From CAXSEF01 sp964236695 (GTDB taxonomy: Bacteria > Pseudomonadota > Alphaproteobacteria > Acetobacterales > Acetobacteraceae): DNA of 64,000 nt. The translations under genes were made by a program, and so were the position numbers. The notes below the pieces were generated by a model. The model was given only the letters and a program-made list of their open reading frames with translations, was not told the DNA's origin and did not search any database. The stretch lies in the NCBI GenBank assembly GCA_964236695.1, contig CAXSFU010000011.1, forward strand, positions 1 through 64,000, written 5' to 3'. This document shows positions 51,956-60,547 of the stretch, piece by piece; positions within the stretch are counted from its first letter, which is position 1, and every line of letters begins with the position of its first letter.

Positions 51956-52995
51956 GATTCGCCCCCCCAAGGCTCGTCGTCGCCCCCGCCGTCCTCGTCC
52001 TGCCCCGCCACCCCCAGGCTGGCGTTGCCCCGCCCGACGCCGAGCGCCCCGACCCCGCCCGCCGCCTGCGGTCGCGCCAGCCGGTCCAGCACCGCCATGC
52101 GCACGGACACGCCCATCTCCACCTGCTCGCGGATCACGCTGTGCGCGGGGTCGTCGGCCACCGCGCTGTCGATCTCCACGCCCCGGTTCATCGGCCCAGG
52201 GTGCATCACCAGCGCGTCCGGCGCCGCCCGCGCCAGCTTCTCCGCGTCCAGCCCGAAGAAGCGGAAGTACTCCCGCGCGCTCGGCACCGGCGCCGCCCCG
52301 CCGCCCTCGCCCATGCGCTCGCGCTGCAGACGCAGCATCATCACCACGTCCACGCCGTCCAGGCCGCGCGCCATGTCGTGGAACACGTCCACGCCGAGCC
52401 GCCCGATCTCCGCCGGCAGCAGCGTCGGCGGCCCCACCACCCGCACCCGGCTGCCCATCGTTCCCAGCAGGTGGATGTTCGACCGCGCCACCCGGCTGTG
52501 CGCCACGTCGCCGCAGATCGCCACCGTCAGCCCAGCGAGCCGCCCCCGCCTGCGCCGGATCGTCAGCGCGTCCAGCAGCGCCTGCGTCGGGTGCTCGTGC
52601 GTGCCGTCGCCGGCGTTGACCACCGCCGCCCCCACCTTCTGCGCCAGCAGCGACGGCGCCCCGGACTGCGCGTGGCGCACCACCAGCAGGTCGCAGTGCA
52701 TCGCGTTCAGCGTCGCCGCCGTGTCGAGCAGCGTCTCGCCCTTGTTCACGCTGGAGTTGCCCACGGACATGTTGATCACGTCCGCCCCCAGCCGCTTGCC
52801 CGCCAGCTCGAAGGAGGTGCGCGTGCGGGTGCTGTCCTCGAAGAACAGGTTGATCACCGTGCGCCCGCGCAGGGTGTCGCGCTGCGTCTTGCCCGAGCGG
52901 TTCAGCAGGACATAGCTCTCCGCCAGGTCGAGCAGCTCCGCGATCTGCGGCGGATGCATGCCCTCGATGGCGAGCAGATGGCGGGAGGCGAGCAC
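51952..52995 (-). CDS. pyrB: Aspartate carbamoyltransferase catalytic subunit
   Basis: Condenses carbamoyl phosphate with aspartate in pyrimidine synthesis. 347 residues with the carbamoyl-phosphate motif FFEDSTRTRTSFELAGKRLG, DLLVVRHAQSGAP, GDGTHEHPTQALLDALTI, ICGDVAHSRVARSN and MHPGPMNRGVEI. The last 30 residues form a Gly/Asp-rich tail (GQDEDGGGDDEPWGGES) beyond the usual end. The only reasonable start is GTG 52995, since no ATG lies near. It overlaps the downstream PyrC'-like gene by GTGA, fitting a PyrB/PyrC' complex. Confidence 0.95.
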   Translation of the reverse strand: MLASRHLLAIEGMHPPQIAELLDLAESYVLLNRSGKTQRDTLRGRTVINLFFEDSTRTRTSFELAGKRLGADVINMSVGNSSVNKGETLLDTAATLNAMHCDLLVVRHAQSGAPSLLAQKVGAAVVNAGDGTHEHPTQALLDALTIRRRRGRLAGLTVAICGDVAHSRVARSNIHLLGTMGSRVRVVGPPTLLPAEIGRLGVDVFHDMARGLDGVDVVMMLRLQRERMGEGGGAAPVPSAREYFRFFGLDAEKLARAAPDALVMHPGPMNRGVEIDSAVADDPAHSVIREQVEMGVSVRMAVLDRLARPQAAGGVGALGVGRGNASLGVAGQDEDGGGDDEPWGGES

Positions 52996-53049
52996 GGGCG
53001 TATTCCGGTCGGTGACGGCGCGGACGCTAGCGGGGCAGGGGGCGCAGGG

Positions 53050-53214
53050 GAAGCAAGGAGAAGGCCAGGGGCTCTGCCCCCATGTCTGGAAGCGGGGACC
53101 CCGCCAAAGGCGAGCCTTTGGAAACCTCGACTTGGGCCGGTGGAACCCCGCGCTCTTTCTTGTGTGTGCCGGTCCAGGGGCGCTGCCCCTGGCGGGTCCA
53201 GGGCAGAGCCCTGG
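53050..53214. repeat. Family B intergenic repeat, copy B14
   Basis: Left end GGCCAGGGGCTCTGCCCC, CCAAAGGC/GCCTTTGG, CAGGGGC/GCCCCTG and the complete right end TGGCGGGTCCAGGGCAGAGC with CCTGG. The right end lies two bases from the yacG stop codon. Confidence 0.8.
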
Positions 53215-53216
53215 CT

Positions 53217-53378
53217 TTATTCCTCCTCGTCCCCCTCCGGCACGGCCTCCTCCCCCGGCACCACGTAGCCCCCGCTGAACCACCGCCCCAGGTCCACGTC
53301 CGCGCACCGCCGCGAGCAGAACGGCCGCGCCGCCTCCACCGCCGCCCGCCCGCAGATCGGGCACTTCCCCTCAGCCAC
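53217..53378 (-). CDS. yacG: DNA gyrase inhibitor / zinc protein YacG
   Basis: 53 residues, found by reading the minus strand: start GTG 53378, VAEGKCPICGRAAV, then FCSRRCADVDLGRWF and an acidic tail ending GDEEE. The CX2C and CX3C pairs are the YacG zinc site; YacG binds gyrase GyrB in E. coli. The start overlaps the end of the RNase gene by eight bases. The same RNase-yacG order with maf and infA upstream is common in alphaproteobacteria. Confidence 0.92.
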   Translation of the reverse strand: MAEGKCPICGRAAVEAARPFCSRRCADVDLGRWFSGGYVVPGEEAVPEGDEEE

Positions 53379-54498
53379 CCGCCACCTCCATCGCCCACCC
53401 CCCCGGCGCCATCGCCGGATCGCTGCGCAGGATCAGGGCCCGCCCCGAGCGCCGCGCAAGGTCGCCCAGCGCCACCGGGTCCGCCTGCAGCGCCGCCACC
53501 ACGTCCGGCGCCGCCTGCAGCGCCCGCACCGGCCCGGGCGCCGCCGCCACCGCCCGCGCCGCCGCGCGCAGCGCCGCCAGTCCCGCCGCGTGCGGCCCCG
53601 CCAGCAGCTCGTGCAGCGGCGGATGCACCCGCGCCCGCACGATCTCCGCCAGCCCCAGCGCCGTGAACCCCAGCAGCCGCGCCCCCAGCGGGTCCGCCTG
53701 CAGCGCCGCGGCCAGCTCCGGCCCCAGCGCCGCCCGCTTGCTGGCCGCCATCCCCGCGAGATCGACCAGGATCGCGCCGGACAGGTTGCGCAGCACCACC
53801 TGCCGCACCAGCGCCGGCAGCGCCGCCCGGTTCGCCTCCCGCTGCGCCGCCGGCTTGGCCGTGCGCGCGTTGCTCGCCGCCCCGCTGTCCACGTCGATCG
53901 CCACCAGCGCCGGCGTCGGGTGGATGCTCGCCACCAGCCCCCCCGGCAGCGCCACTCCCGGCTCCCCCAGCCCCTCGACCTCCGCCTCCAGCGCCGCGGG
54001 AAACGCCCGCGCCACCACCGCGATCCCGTCCGCCCGCAGCCCCCGCGCCGCCGCCGCCAGCGCCGCGTCGTCCGTCTCGATCCCCGCCTCCGGATGCGCC
54101 CGCGCCATCCGCTCCAGCGCCCCGGGACCCCGCGCCACCAGCCTGACATTGCCGTCCACCGTCGCAGCCGCCTGCGCCTCGTCGAGCCGCCCGCTCAGCC
54201 GCGGCCCCTTGCCGCCCTGCGCCGCCCGCGCCACCCGCACCCCGAGCAGCGCCCCCTCCGCCAGCCCCAGCGCGCCCTCGCTGTCCGGCAAGAATCCCTG
54301 CACGCCGCCGTCCAGCGCCACGAAGCTCCCGCCCAGCGCCGGCCGCCGCGCCGCGATCCGCCCGCGGTGCAGGTCGCCCACCCCGTCCGGCGCCCCCGGC
54401 CGCTCGATCGCATACGCCAGCAGCGCGGCCCCACGCACCAGCGCCACCCTGGTCTCGCCGGGCGAGGACGCGGCCAGCAGGCGCAACACCTCGGTCAT
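53371..54498 (-). CDS. RNase E/G-family ribonuclease, short form without zinc-link cysteines
   Basis: 375 residues. The N-terminal S1 region (about 40-80) reads GDLHRGRIAARRPALGGSFVALDGGVQGFL, as in RNase E/G. The DNase I-like catalytic segment keeps both metal-binding aspartates in context: VAIDVDSGAAS and AILVDLAGM. The zinc-link CPxC pair of RNase E/G is absent, as is the C-terminal part of the small domain, so the tetramer seen in E. coli cannot form in the same way. The rest is Ala-rich with leucine repeats. ATG 54498, six bases from repeat B15. It lies between maf and yacG, the usual place of this RNase in alphaproteobacteria. Confidence 0.85.
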   Translation of the reverse strand: MTEVLRLLAASSPGETRVALVRGAALLAYAIERPGAPDGVGDLHRGRIAARRPALGGSFVALDGGVQGFLPDSEGALGLAEGALLGVRVARAAQGGKGPRLSGRLDEAQAAATVDGNVRLVARGPGALERMARAHPEAGIETDDAALAAAARGLRADGIAVVARAFPAALEAEVEGLGEPGVALPGGLVASIHPTPALVAIDVDSGAASNARTAKPAAQREANRAALPALVRQVVLRNLSGAILVDLAGMAASKRAALGPELAAALQADPLGARLLGFTALGLAEIVRARVHPPLHELLAGPHAAGLAALRAAARAVAAAPGPVRALQAAPDVVAALQADPVALGDLARRSGRALILRSDPAMAPGGWAMEVAGG

Positions 54499-54503
54499 GG
54501 GAA

Positions 54504-54668
54504 CAGCAAGCAAGGCCAGGGCTCTGCCCTGGACCCGCCAGGGGCAGCGCCCCTGGACCGGCACACACAAGGGCAGGGGACTGTCCGCACGGGGCCGGAC
54601 AAGGGACGTTCCAAAATCTTCAGGTCTGTGGCGGGTCCAGGGCAGCGCCCCGGCCTTGCCGAGCGGCG
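54504..54668. repeat. Family B intergenic repeat, copy B15
   Basis: Left end GCAAGGCCAGGGCTCTGCCC and TGGACCCGCCA, CAGGGGC/GCCCCTG, then a unique middle and the right end GGCGGGTCCAGGGCAGCGCC with CCGGCCTTGC. It starts six bases upstream of the RNase start codon and occupies the whole maf-RNase gap. Confidence 0.8.
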
Positions 54669-54678
54669 CACGGTCCGC

Positions 54679-55329
54679 TCACGGCGTCAGGTATCCCCGC
54701 CCGCGCAGCAGCTGCGCCGTCTCGAACAGCGGCAGCCCGACCACGCCGCTGTAGCTCCCCGACAGGAACCGCACGAACCCCGCCGCCGCCCCCTGGATGG
54801 CATAGCCGCCGGCCTTGCCCTCCCACTCCCCGCCCGCAAGATACGCATCCACCTGCGCGTCCGTCAGCCGGTTGAAGATGACGGAGCTGTCGCTCACCCG
54901 CTCCGAGCGCGCCCCCTCCGGCGTGACCAGCACCACCGCCGTCAGCACGTGGTGACGCCGCCCCGACAGCAGCGCCAGGCACGCCCGCGCCTGCGCCTGC
55001 GTCTCCGCCTTGGGCAGGATGCGCCGCCCCACCGCCACCACCGTGTCCGCCGCCAGCACGAACGACCCCGCCGCGGCCCCGGCCTCGGCCTTCTCCCGCG
55101 CCAGCCGCTCTGCATACAGCCGCGGCACCTCCTCGCGTCGCGGCGTCTCGTCGATGTTCGTGGCCACCACCCGGTCCGGCACCACTCCGATCTGCGCCAG
55201 GAGCTGCAGCCGGCGCGGGCTGGCGCTCGCCAGCACCAGCGGCGCCCGCCCAGGCACTGGCCTGCCGTCGCGCTCAGGCAATCCAGACGCGGACGGGTCG
55301 GTCGCAGGCGCGGAAGCCGATGGCGACAC
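54679..55329 (-). CDS. maf: Maf-like nucleotide pyrophosphatase
   Basis: 216-residue house-cleaning phosphatase of nucleotides such as dTTP or modified pyrimidines. It shows the Maf start motif PLVLASASPRRLQLLAQIG, followed by the catalytic Asp-containing VLAADTVVAVG, and later FNRLTDAQVDAYLAGGEWEGKAGG split over the conserved region and SYSGVVGLPL. The first 25 residues are a Pro/Ser-rich extension, so a start downstream is possible; GTG 55329 is the first codon. infA lies 59 bases upstream. Confidence 0.93.
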   Translation of the reverse strand: MSPSASAPATDPSASGLPERDGRPVPGRAPLVLASASPRRLQLLAQIGVVPDRVVATNIDETPRREEVPRLYAERLAREKAEAGAAAGSFVLAADTVVAVGRRILPKAETQAQARACLALLSGRRHHVLTAVVLVTPEGARSERVSDSSVIFNRLTDAQVDAYLAGGEWEGKAGGYAIQGAAAGFVRFLSGSYSGVVGLPLFETAQLLRGRGYLTP

Positions 55330-55388
55330 GGCAGCCCGGAACGGATCGGCGGAAACAGCCTCAGACCGGGGCGATCCCGCCCCAGACG

Positions 55389-55607
55389 CTACTTGAAGCG
55401 GAATGTGATGCGGCCCTTGGACAGGTCGTAGGGCGTCATCTCCACGTTCACCCGGTCGCCGGCCAGCACGCGGATGCGGTTCTTGCGCATCTTGCCGCTG
55501 GTGTGCGCGAGAATGGTGTGTTCGTTGTCGAGCTTCACCCGGAACATGGCGTTGGGCAGAAGCTCCATCACCATGCCGCTGAACTCAATCATGTCTTCTT
55601 TGGACAT
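55389..55607 (-). CDS. infA: Translation initiation factor IF-1
   Basis: 72 residues, exactly the family length: MSKEDMIEFSGMVMELLPNA, then FRVKLDNEHTILAHTSGKMRKN split across the OB fold, ending YDLSKGRITFRFK. The start ATG 55607 has AAGGA seven bases upstream. ATG 55613 in the same frame is less likely. Confidence 0.98.
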   Translation of the reverse strand: MSKEDMIEFSGMVMELLPNAMFRVKLDNEHTILAHTSGKMRKNRIRVLAGDRVNVEMTPYDLSKGRITFRFK

Positions 55608-55671
55608 CAGCATCCTTGACAGCCGGGGAACGATCAGTTTCGGGCCGGAACATGATGACCCCGACTTCCCC

Positions 55672-55798
55672 GGTCAAGCACGTTGCCCGCCAGGTCTGGC
55701 CCGCGTTCCCCGCCTTGCCTTTCAAGGGCCGGTCCAGGGCGGCTCGCCCTGGCGGGTTCCCGTCTTGAAGCAGGGGGCAGAGCCCTGGCCTTGTCTTC
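55672..55798. repeat. Family B intergenic repeat, copy B16
   Basis: CCAGGGCGGCTCGCCCTGG palindrome with GGTCCAGG on one side and the right end GGGGGCAGAGCCCTGGCCTT. The right end abuts the hisD stop codon. The left terminus is diverged. Confidence 0.7.
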
Positions 55799-57088
55799 CT
55801 ACTGCCCCAGCCTGAGCGCCACGCTCCGCGCATGCGCGCCGAGCCCCTCCGCGTCCGCCAGCGCCACCGCCGCCGGCCCGATCCGCCCCAGCCCCGCCTG
55901 GTCCACCCCCACCCACGTCGTGCGCTTGAGGAAGTCGAACACCGACAGCCCCGACGCGAACCGCGCCGTCCGCCCGGTCGGCAGCACGTGGTTCGGCCCC
56001 GCGACGTAGTCCCCCAGCGCTTCCGGGCACCACCGCCCGAGGAACACCGCGCCGGCGTGACGGATGCGCGCGAACAGCGCGTCCGGGTCGTCCACCATCA
56101 GCTGCAGGTGCTCCGGCGCCAGCCGGTCGCACAGCGCCGCCGCCTCCTCCATCCCGCCCACCACGATCACCGCCCCGTGGTCGCGCCAGCTCGCCCCCGC
56201 GATCGCCGCCCGCGGCAGCGCCCGCAGCTCCTCCTCCACCGCCGCGATGACCGCGTCCGCGAACCCCGCGTCGTCCGTGATGAGGATCGACTGCGCCGAC
56301 TCGTCGTGCTCCGCCTGCGCCAGCAGGTCGACCGCCACGTGCCGCGGATCGTTCGCCCCGTCCGCGATCACCACCACCTCCGACGGCCCGGCGATCCCGT
56401 CGATCCCCACCCGCCCGAACACCTGGCGCTTGGCCTCCGCCACATACGCGTTCCCCGGCCCCACGATCCGGTCCACCGCCGCCACCGTCGCCGTCCCCCA
56501 CGCCAGCGCGGCCACCGCCTGCGCCCCGCCCACGCGATACACCTCGCCCACCCCCGCCCGCCGCGCCGCCGCCAGCACCAGCGGGTTGAGCACCCCGCCG
56601 GGGCAGGGCACGCACATCGCGATCCGCGCCACCCCCGCCACCCGCGCCGGGATCGCGTTCATCAGCACCGACGACGGATACGCCGCCTTGCCCCCCGGCA
56701 CGTACAGCCCGACCGCGTCCAGCGCGTTCCATCGCATCCCCAGCCGCACCCCTGCCGCGTCCACCGTCTCGACGTCGCCCGGCATCTGCAGCCGGTGGAA
56801 CGCCTCGATCCGCGCCGCCGCCAGCTCCAGCGCCTCCGCCAGCTCCGGCGCGATCCCCGCCGCCGCCTCCTCGATCTCCGCCGCGCTCACCCGCAGCCCG
56901 CCCGGCGTCACCGTTACCCTGTCGAACCGTTCGGTATATTGGCACAGCGCCGCGTCGCCGCGCGCCCGCACGTCCTCGATGATCCCGCGCACCACGCCAT
57001 CCACCCGCGACGTGGTCTCGCGCGCCTGGTCGAGCAGGGCGGCGAAGTCGGCCTCGAAGCCGGGGGCGCTCGTGTGCAGACGGATCAT
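55799..57088 (-). CDS. hisD: Histidinol dehydrogenase
   Basis: Zinc enzyme that oxidises histidinol to histidine in two NAD+ steps. 429 residues, normal length. Signatures: GLYVPGGKAAYPSSVLMN, VYRVGGAQAVAALAWGT, DRIVGPGNAYVAEAKR, GPSEVVVIADG, DLLAQAEHDESAQ (Glu/His catalytic pair) and NHVLPTGRTARFASGLSV. ATG 57088. hisG lies upstream on the same strand, separated by repeat B17. Confidence 0.97.
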   Translation of the reverse strand: MIRLHTSAPGFEADFAALLDQARETTSRVDGVVRGIIEDVRARGDAALCQYTERFDRVTVTPGGLRVSAAEIEEAAAGIAPELAEALELAAARIEAFHRLQMPGDVETVDAAGVRLGMRWNALDAVGLYVPGGKAAYPSSVLMNAIPARVAGVARIAMCVPCPGGVLNPLVLAAARRAGVGEVYRVGGAQAVAALAWGTATVAAVDRIVGPGNAYVAEAKRQVFGRVGIDGIAGPSEVVVIADGANDPRHVAVDLLAQAEHDESAQSILITDDAGFADAVIAAVEEELRALPRAAIAGASWRDHGAVIVVGGMEEAAALCDRLAPEHLQLMVDDPDALFARIRHAGAVFLGRWCPEALGDYVAGPNHVLPTGRTARFASGLSVFDFLKRTTWVGVDQAGLGRIGPAAVALADAEGLGAHARSVALRLGQ

Positions 57089-57109
57089 GGGAGGGGCTCC
57101 GGAAGGAAG

Positions 57110-57245
57110 GAAGGCCAGGGCTCTGCCCTGGACCCGCCAGGGCGAGCCGCCCTGGACCGGCTTAACTTAAGTCGAGGTTTCCAAAGGCTCGGCCTTTGGC
57201 GGGGTCCCCGCTTTCAGGCACGGGGGCAGAGCCCCTGGCCTTGCT
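57110..57245. repeat. Family B intergenic repeat, copy B17
   Basis: Left end AAGGCCAGGGCTCTGCCCTG and GACCCGCCAGGGCGAGCCG, CCAAAGGCTCGGCCTTTGG, and the right end GGGGGCAGAGCCCCTGGCCT. It joins hisG and hisD; the right end directly abuts the hisG stop codon. Confidence 0.85.
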
Positions 57246-57935
57246 TCAGGCCACCGCCGCCCGGAACCGCTCGATCCAGGCGCCGACCGCCTGCGGCCGC
57301 GTCTTCAGCGCCGTGCGGTTCACGATCAGCCGGCTGGTCACGTGCGCGATCACCTCCGTCTCGCGCAGCCCGTTGGCGCGCAGCGTCCCCCCGGTCTGCA
57401 CCAGGTCCACGATCAGCCGGCACAGCCCCAGCCCCGGCGCCAGCTCCATCGCCCCGTTCAGGTGCACCACCTGCGCATGCACCCCGCGCGCCGCGAAATG
57501 CCGCCGCGCGATCGCCGGGTACTTCGTCGCGACCCGCACGTCCGACCAGCGCCCCGGGTCGTCGCTCCCCGCCGTCGCCACCGCCTCGGCCACAGACACC
57601 CGGCACGCCCCGATCCCCAGGTCGAGCGGCGCGTAGATCTCCGGGTAGTCGAACTCCATCAGCACGTCCGCCCCGCAGATCCCGAGCTGCGCGCCGCCGT
57701 ACGCCACGAACGTCGCGACGTCGAACGGCCGCACCCGCACCACGTCGAGCAACGGGTCGCTGGTCTCGAAGCGCAGCCGCCGGCTGTCCTCGTCCATCAT
57801 GTCGGCCGCCGGCACCACGCCCGCGCGCGCCAGCAGCGGCCCGCACTCGCAGAGGATGCGCCCCTTGGGCAGCGCCAGCACCAGCTTCGTGTCGGGGTCG
57901 GGCGCCAGGGCTGCGGCCACAAAGGAGGCGGTCAT
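57246..57935 (-). CDS. hisG: ATP phosphoribosyltransferase, short form
   Basis: First enzyme of histidine synthesis. 229 residues, the short form without the C-terminal regulatory domain; short HisG proteins generally need the HisZ subunit, which is not encoded here. Signatures: KLVLALPKGRILCECGPLL, GICGADVLMEFDYPEIY (active-site region), RVATKYPAIARRHF and IVDLVQTGGTLRANGL. ATG 57935 gives an AAGGAGG site nearby (AAAGGAGGCGGTC). Upstream is murA. Confidence 0.95.
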   Translation of the reverse strand: MTASFVAAALAPDPDTKLVLALPKGRILCECGPLLARAGVVPAADMMDEDSRRLRFETSDPLLDVVRVRPFDVATFVAYGGAQLGICGADVLMEFDYPEIYAPLDLGIGACRVSVAEAVATAGSDDPGRWSDVRVATKYPAIARRHFAARGVHAQVVHLNGAMELAPGLGLCRLIVDLVQTGGTLRANGLRETEVIAHVTSRLIVNRTALKTRPQAVGAWIERFRAAVA

Positions 57936-58077
57936 GACTTCGTCCCAGCTCGGCGCCCGGCACGAGCCCGCGCGGTCCGCGGCCCTCCTACCACCACGCC
58001 CGTCGAAGACGAAGCGGGGAAGGGCAGGGCGCTCCCAGCCTGCGTTTCCCGTGCGGGTCCGGCGGCGCCGGTCCCCG

Positions 58078-58105
58078 GCAGGTCCAGGGCAGAGCCCTGG
58101 CCTTC
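58078..58105. repeat. Family B intergenic repeat, partial copy B18
   Basis: Only the terminal palindrome GGTCCAGGGCAGAGCCCTGG and CCTT remains, abutting the murA stop codon. The rest of the 170-base gap (57936-58077) carries no recognised structure. Confidence 0.65.
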
Positions 58106-59356
58106 CTACCCCAGCCGCTCGATCTCCGCCCCGCACGCCGCGAGCTTCTCCTCGACCGCCTCGTACCCCCGGTCGAGATGATACACCCGGCTCACCACCG
58201 TCTCCCCGCGCGCCGCAAGCCCGGCCAGCACCAGCGACACCGACGCCCGCAGGTCCGTCGCCATCACCGGCGCCCCCTGCAGGCTGCCCACCCCGCGCAC
58301 GATCGCCGACGACCCGTGCACGTTGATCCGCGCCCCCATCCGGTTCAGCTCCGGCACGTGCATGAACCGGTTCTCGAAGATCGTCTCGGTCACCATCGAC
58401 GCCCCGTCCGCCACCGACATCAGCGCCATGAACTGCGCCTGCATGTCCGTGGGGAACCCCGGATACGGCTCCGTCATCGCATCCACCCCGTGCAGCCCGT
58501 TCGTGCGCCGCACCAGCAGCGCATCGCCCTCCTCGCGCATCTCCACGCCGGCTTCGCGCATGGAGCGCGCCACCGCGCCGAGATGCGCGATCCGCCCGCC
58601 TTCCAGCCGCAGCTCGCCCCCGGTGATCGCGGCCGCGCACGCATACGTCCCGGTCTCGATCCGGTCCGACACGATGCGATGCTCGCCCCCGTGCAGCGTC
58701 TTGCGCCCGTCCACCACCAGCCGCCCGGTGCCCACGCCCTCGATCTCCGCCCCCATCGACATCAGGCAGCGGCACAGGTCCTCGATCTCCGGCTCCAGCG
58801 CCGCGTTGGACAGCACAGTGCGCCCGTCCGCCAGGGATGCCGCCATCAGCAGGTTCTCCGTGGCGCCGACCGAGGCGAACGGCAGCACAATCTCCGCCCC
58901 CTTCAGCCCGCCCGGCGCGTCCGCCTGCACGTAGCCCCCTTCCAGGCGGATCACCGCTCCCATGGCCTCCAGCCCCTTGAGGTGCAGGTCCACCGGCCGC
59001 GTGCCGATCGCGCATCCGCCCGGCAGCGACACACGCGCCGTGCCGGTGCGCGCCAGCACCGGCCCCAGCACCAGGATCGACGCGCGCATCTTGCGCACGA
59101 TCTCGTACGGCGCCTCCGTGGAGGTGATCGGCCCGCCCAGCGACAGGGTGCGCCCGGTCTCCTCGACCGCGATGCCGTGCTGCGCCAGCAGCTCCGCCAT
59201 CATCGCGACATCCGCGAGCCTCGGCACGTTGGACAGCACCAGCCGCTCGTCCGTCAGCAGCCCGCAGGCCAGCAGCGGCAGCGCCGCGTTCTTCGCGCCG
59301 CCGATGACGATGGAGCCGGAAAGCGGGCGGCCGCCGCGGATGCGGATACGATGCAT
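58106..59356 (-). CDS. murA: UDP-N-acetylglucosamine 1-carboxyvinyltransferase
   Basis: First committed step of peptidoglycan synthesis, adding enolpyruvate to UDP-GlcNAc. 416 residues with the EPSP-synthase-like fold. IGGAKNAALPLLA is near the N-terminus and the fosfomycin-target cysteine is Cys115 in LPGGCAIGTRP. Further signatures: GGYVQADAPGGLKGAEIVLPF and DLRASVSLVLAGLAARG. ATG 59356. It is followed by hisG and preceded by dcd on the same strand, the usual alphaproteobacterial order. Confidence 0.97.
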   Translation of the reverse strand: MHRIRIRGGRPLSGSIVIGGAKNAALPLLACGLLTDERLVLSNVPRLADVAMMAELLAQHGIAVEETGRTLSLGGPITSTEAPYEIVRKMRASILVLGPVLARTGTARVSLPGGCAIGTRPVDLHLKGLEAMGAVIRLEGGYVQADAPGGLKGAEIVLPFASVGATENLLMAASLADGRTVLSNAALEPEIEDLCRCLMSMGAEIEGVGTGRLVVDGRKTLHGGEHRIVSDRIETGTYACAAAITGGELRLEGGRIAHLGAVARSMREAGVEMREEGDALLVRRTNGLHGVDAMTEPYPGFPTDMQAQFMALMSVADGASMVTETIFENRFMHVPELNRMGARINVHGSSAIVRGVGSLQGAPVMATDLRASVSLVLAGLAARGETVVSRVYHLDRGYEAVEEKLAACGAEIERLG

Positions 59357-59375
59357 GGGCACGAACTCCTGAGCA

Positions 59376-59503
59376 GGCAAGCAAGGTCGAGGCTCTGCCT
59401 CAAACTCCGCCAAAGGCCAAGCCTCTGGAATCCGATATCCAGGTCAGGGTTTCCAAAGGGCTCGGCCCTTTGGCGGGTCCGGGCAGAGCCCGGCCTTGCT
59501 TCC
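59376..59503. repeat. Family B intergenic repeat, copy B19
   Basis: Left end GCAAGCAAGGTCGAGGCTCT, CCAAAGGCCAAGCCTCTGG, CCAAAGGGCTCGGCCCTTTGG, and the right end GGGCAGAGCCCGGCCTTGCT. The right end abuts the dcd stop codon. Confidence 0.8.
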
Positions 59504-60058
59504 CTACAGCCGCGGCAGCGCCACGCCCCGCTGGTGCATGTACTTCCCCGCCCGGTCCGCGTACGACGTCTCGCACGGCCCCGCCCCCTGCAGGAACAGG
59601 AACTGGCAGATGCCCTCGCCGGCATAGATCTTGGCCGGCAGCGGCGTGGTGTTGCTGATCTCGATCGTGACCTGCCCTTCCCACTCCGGCTCCAGCGGCG
59701 TCACGTTGACGATGATCCCGCAGCGCGCGTAGGTCGACTTGCCCAGGCAGATCACCAGCACGTCGCGCGGCACCCGGAAGTACTCGATGGTGTGCGCGAG
59801 GGCGAAGCTGTTCGGCGGGATGACGCACACCGGCCCCCGCCTGGTCACGAAGCTGTCCTCGCTGAACGCCTTCGGGTCGACGATCGCGCTGTCGACGTTG
59901 GTGAAGATGCGGAATTCGTCGGCCACCCGCGCGTCGTAGCCGTACGACGAAAGCCCGTGGCTGATGACCCCCTCGCGCTGCTGTCGTGGCGAGAACGGCT
60001 CGATCATGCCCCGCGTCTCGGCCATCTCGCGGATCCAGGTGTCGGGCATTACGGGCAT
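59504..60058 (-). CDS. dcd: dCTP deaminase
   Basis: Deaminates dCTP to dUTP for thymidylate synthesis. 184 residues: MPDTWIREMAETRGMIEPF near the start, GLSSYGYDARVADEF, KSTYARCGIIVNVTPLEPEW with the catalytic glutamate, and ISNTTPLPAKIYAGEGICQFLF. ATG 60058 (MPVMPDTWI) is used; ATG 60049 is also possible. murA follows after repeat B19. Confidence 0.96.
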   Translation of the reverse strand: MPVMPDTWIREMAETRGMIEPFSPRQQREGVISHGLSSYGYDARVADEFRIFTNVDSAIVDPKAFSEDSFVTRRGPVCVIPPNSFALAHTIEYFRVPRDVLVICLGKSTYARCGIIVNVTPLEPEWEGQVTIEISNTTPLPAKIYAGEGICQFLFLQGAGPCETSYADRAGKYMHQRGVALPRL

Positions 60059-60207
60059 GGTCTGGGTGTCCTCCGAGGCGTGCCGAAGCCTGCGGCCCGC
60101 ATCGTCGCGGCGCGCCGCCACCCCGCCGCCGACCGTCTAGACCACGGTCCTCCGACCGGCAAATCGCCTCCGTCCGGCCCCGCACGCCACCCGCCCTGCG
60201 GTGCCCG

Positions 60208-60438
60208 TCACCGATCGTCCGAACCCGGGGGGGCCGCGTTGTCGCCGTCGTCGGGTCCCGCCGCGGACGCTTCCCGGTTCCTGGCCTGCTGCTTGCGCCG
60301 CCGCAGGTTCTCGCGCAGCGCCGCCGCCTGCGCCGCCTCGCGCCGACGCAGCGCGTCGAGGGCCGCCGGCGTGAGGGTGGGCCGTTCGGGCGGCACGGCC
60401 ATGCGCGGGAACTCCGTCGGGCGACGCCGCGGCGCCAT
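60208..60438 (-). CDS. Small hypothetical protein
   Basis: 76 residues, ATG 60438. The middle is a strongly basic predicted helix (LDALRRREAAQAAALREN, then LRRRKQQARNREA), flanked by a Pro-rich N-terminus and an acidic C-terminus (AAGPDDGDN). Short proteins with a similar helix occur in alphaproteobacteria, sometimes annotated as uncharacterised. It lies between tRNA-Thr and dcd on the same strand. Confidence 0.6.
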   Translation of the reverse strand: MAPRRRPTEFPRMAVPPERPTLTPAALDALRRREAAQAAALRENLRRRKQQARNREASAAGPDDGDNAAPPGSDDR

Positions 60439-60472
60439 CCGCTGCAGGGACCCGGAGTGCGAGACGGCGCGA

Positions 60473-60547
<75 letters not shown>

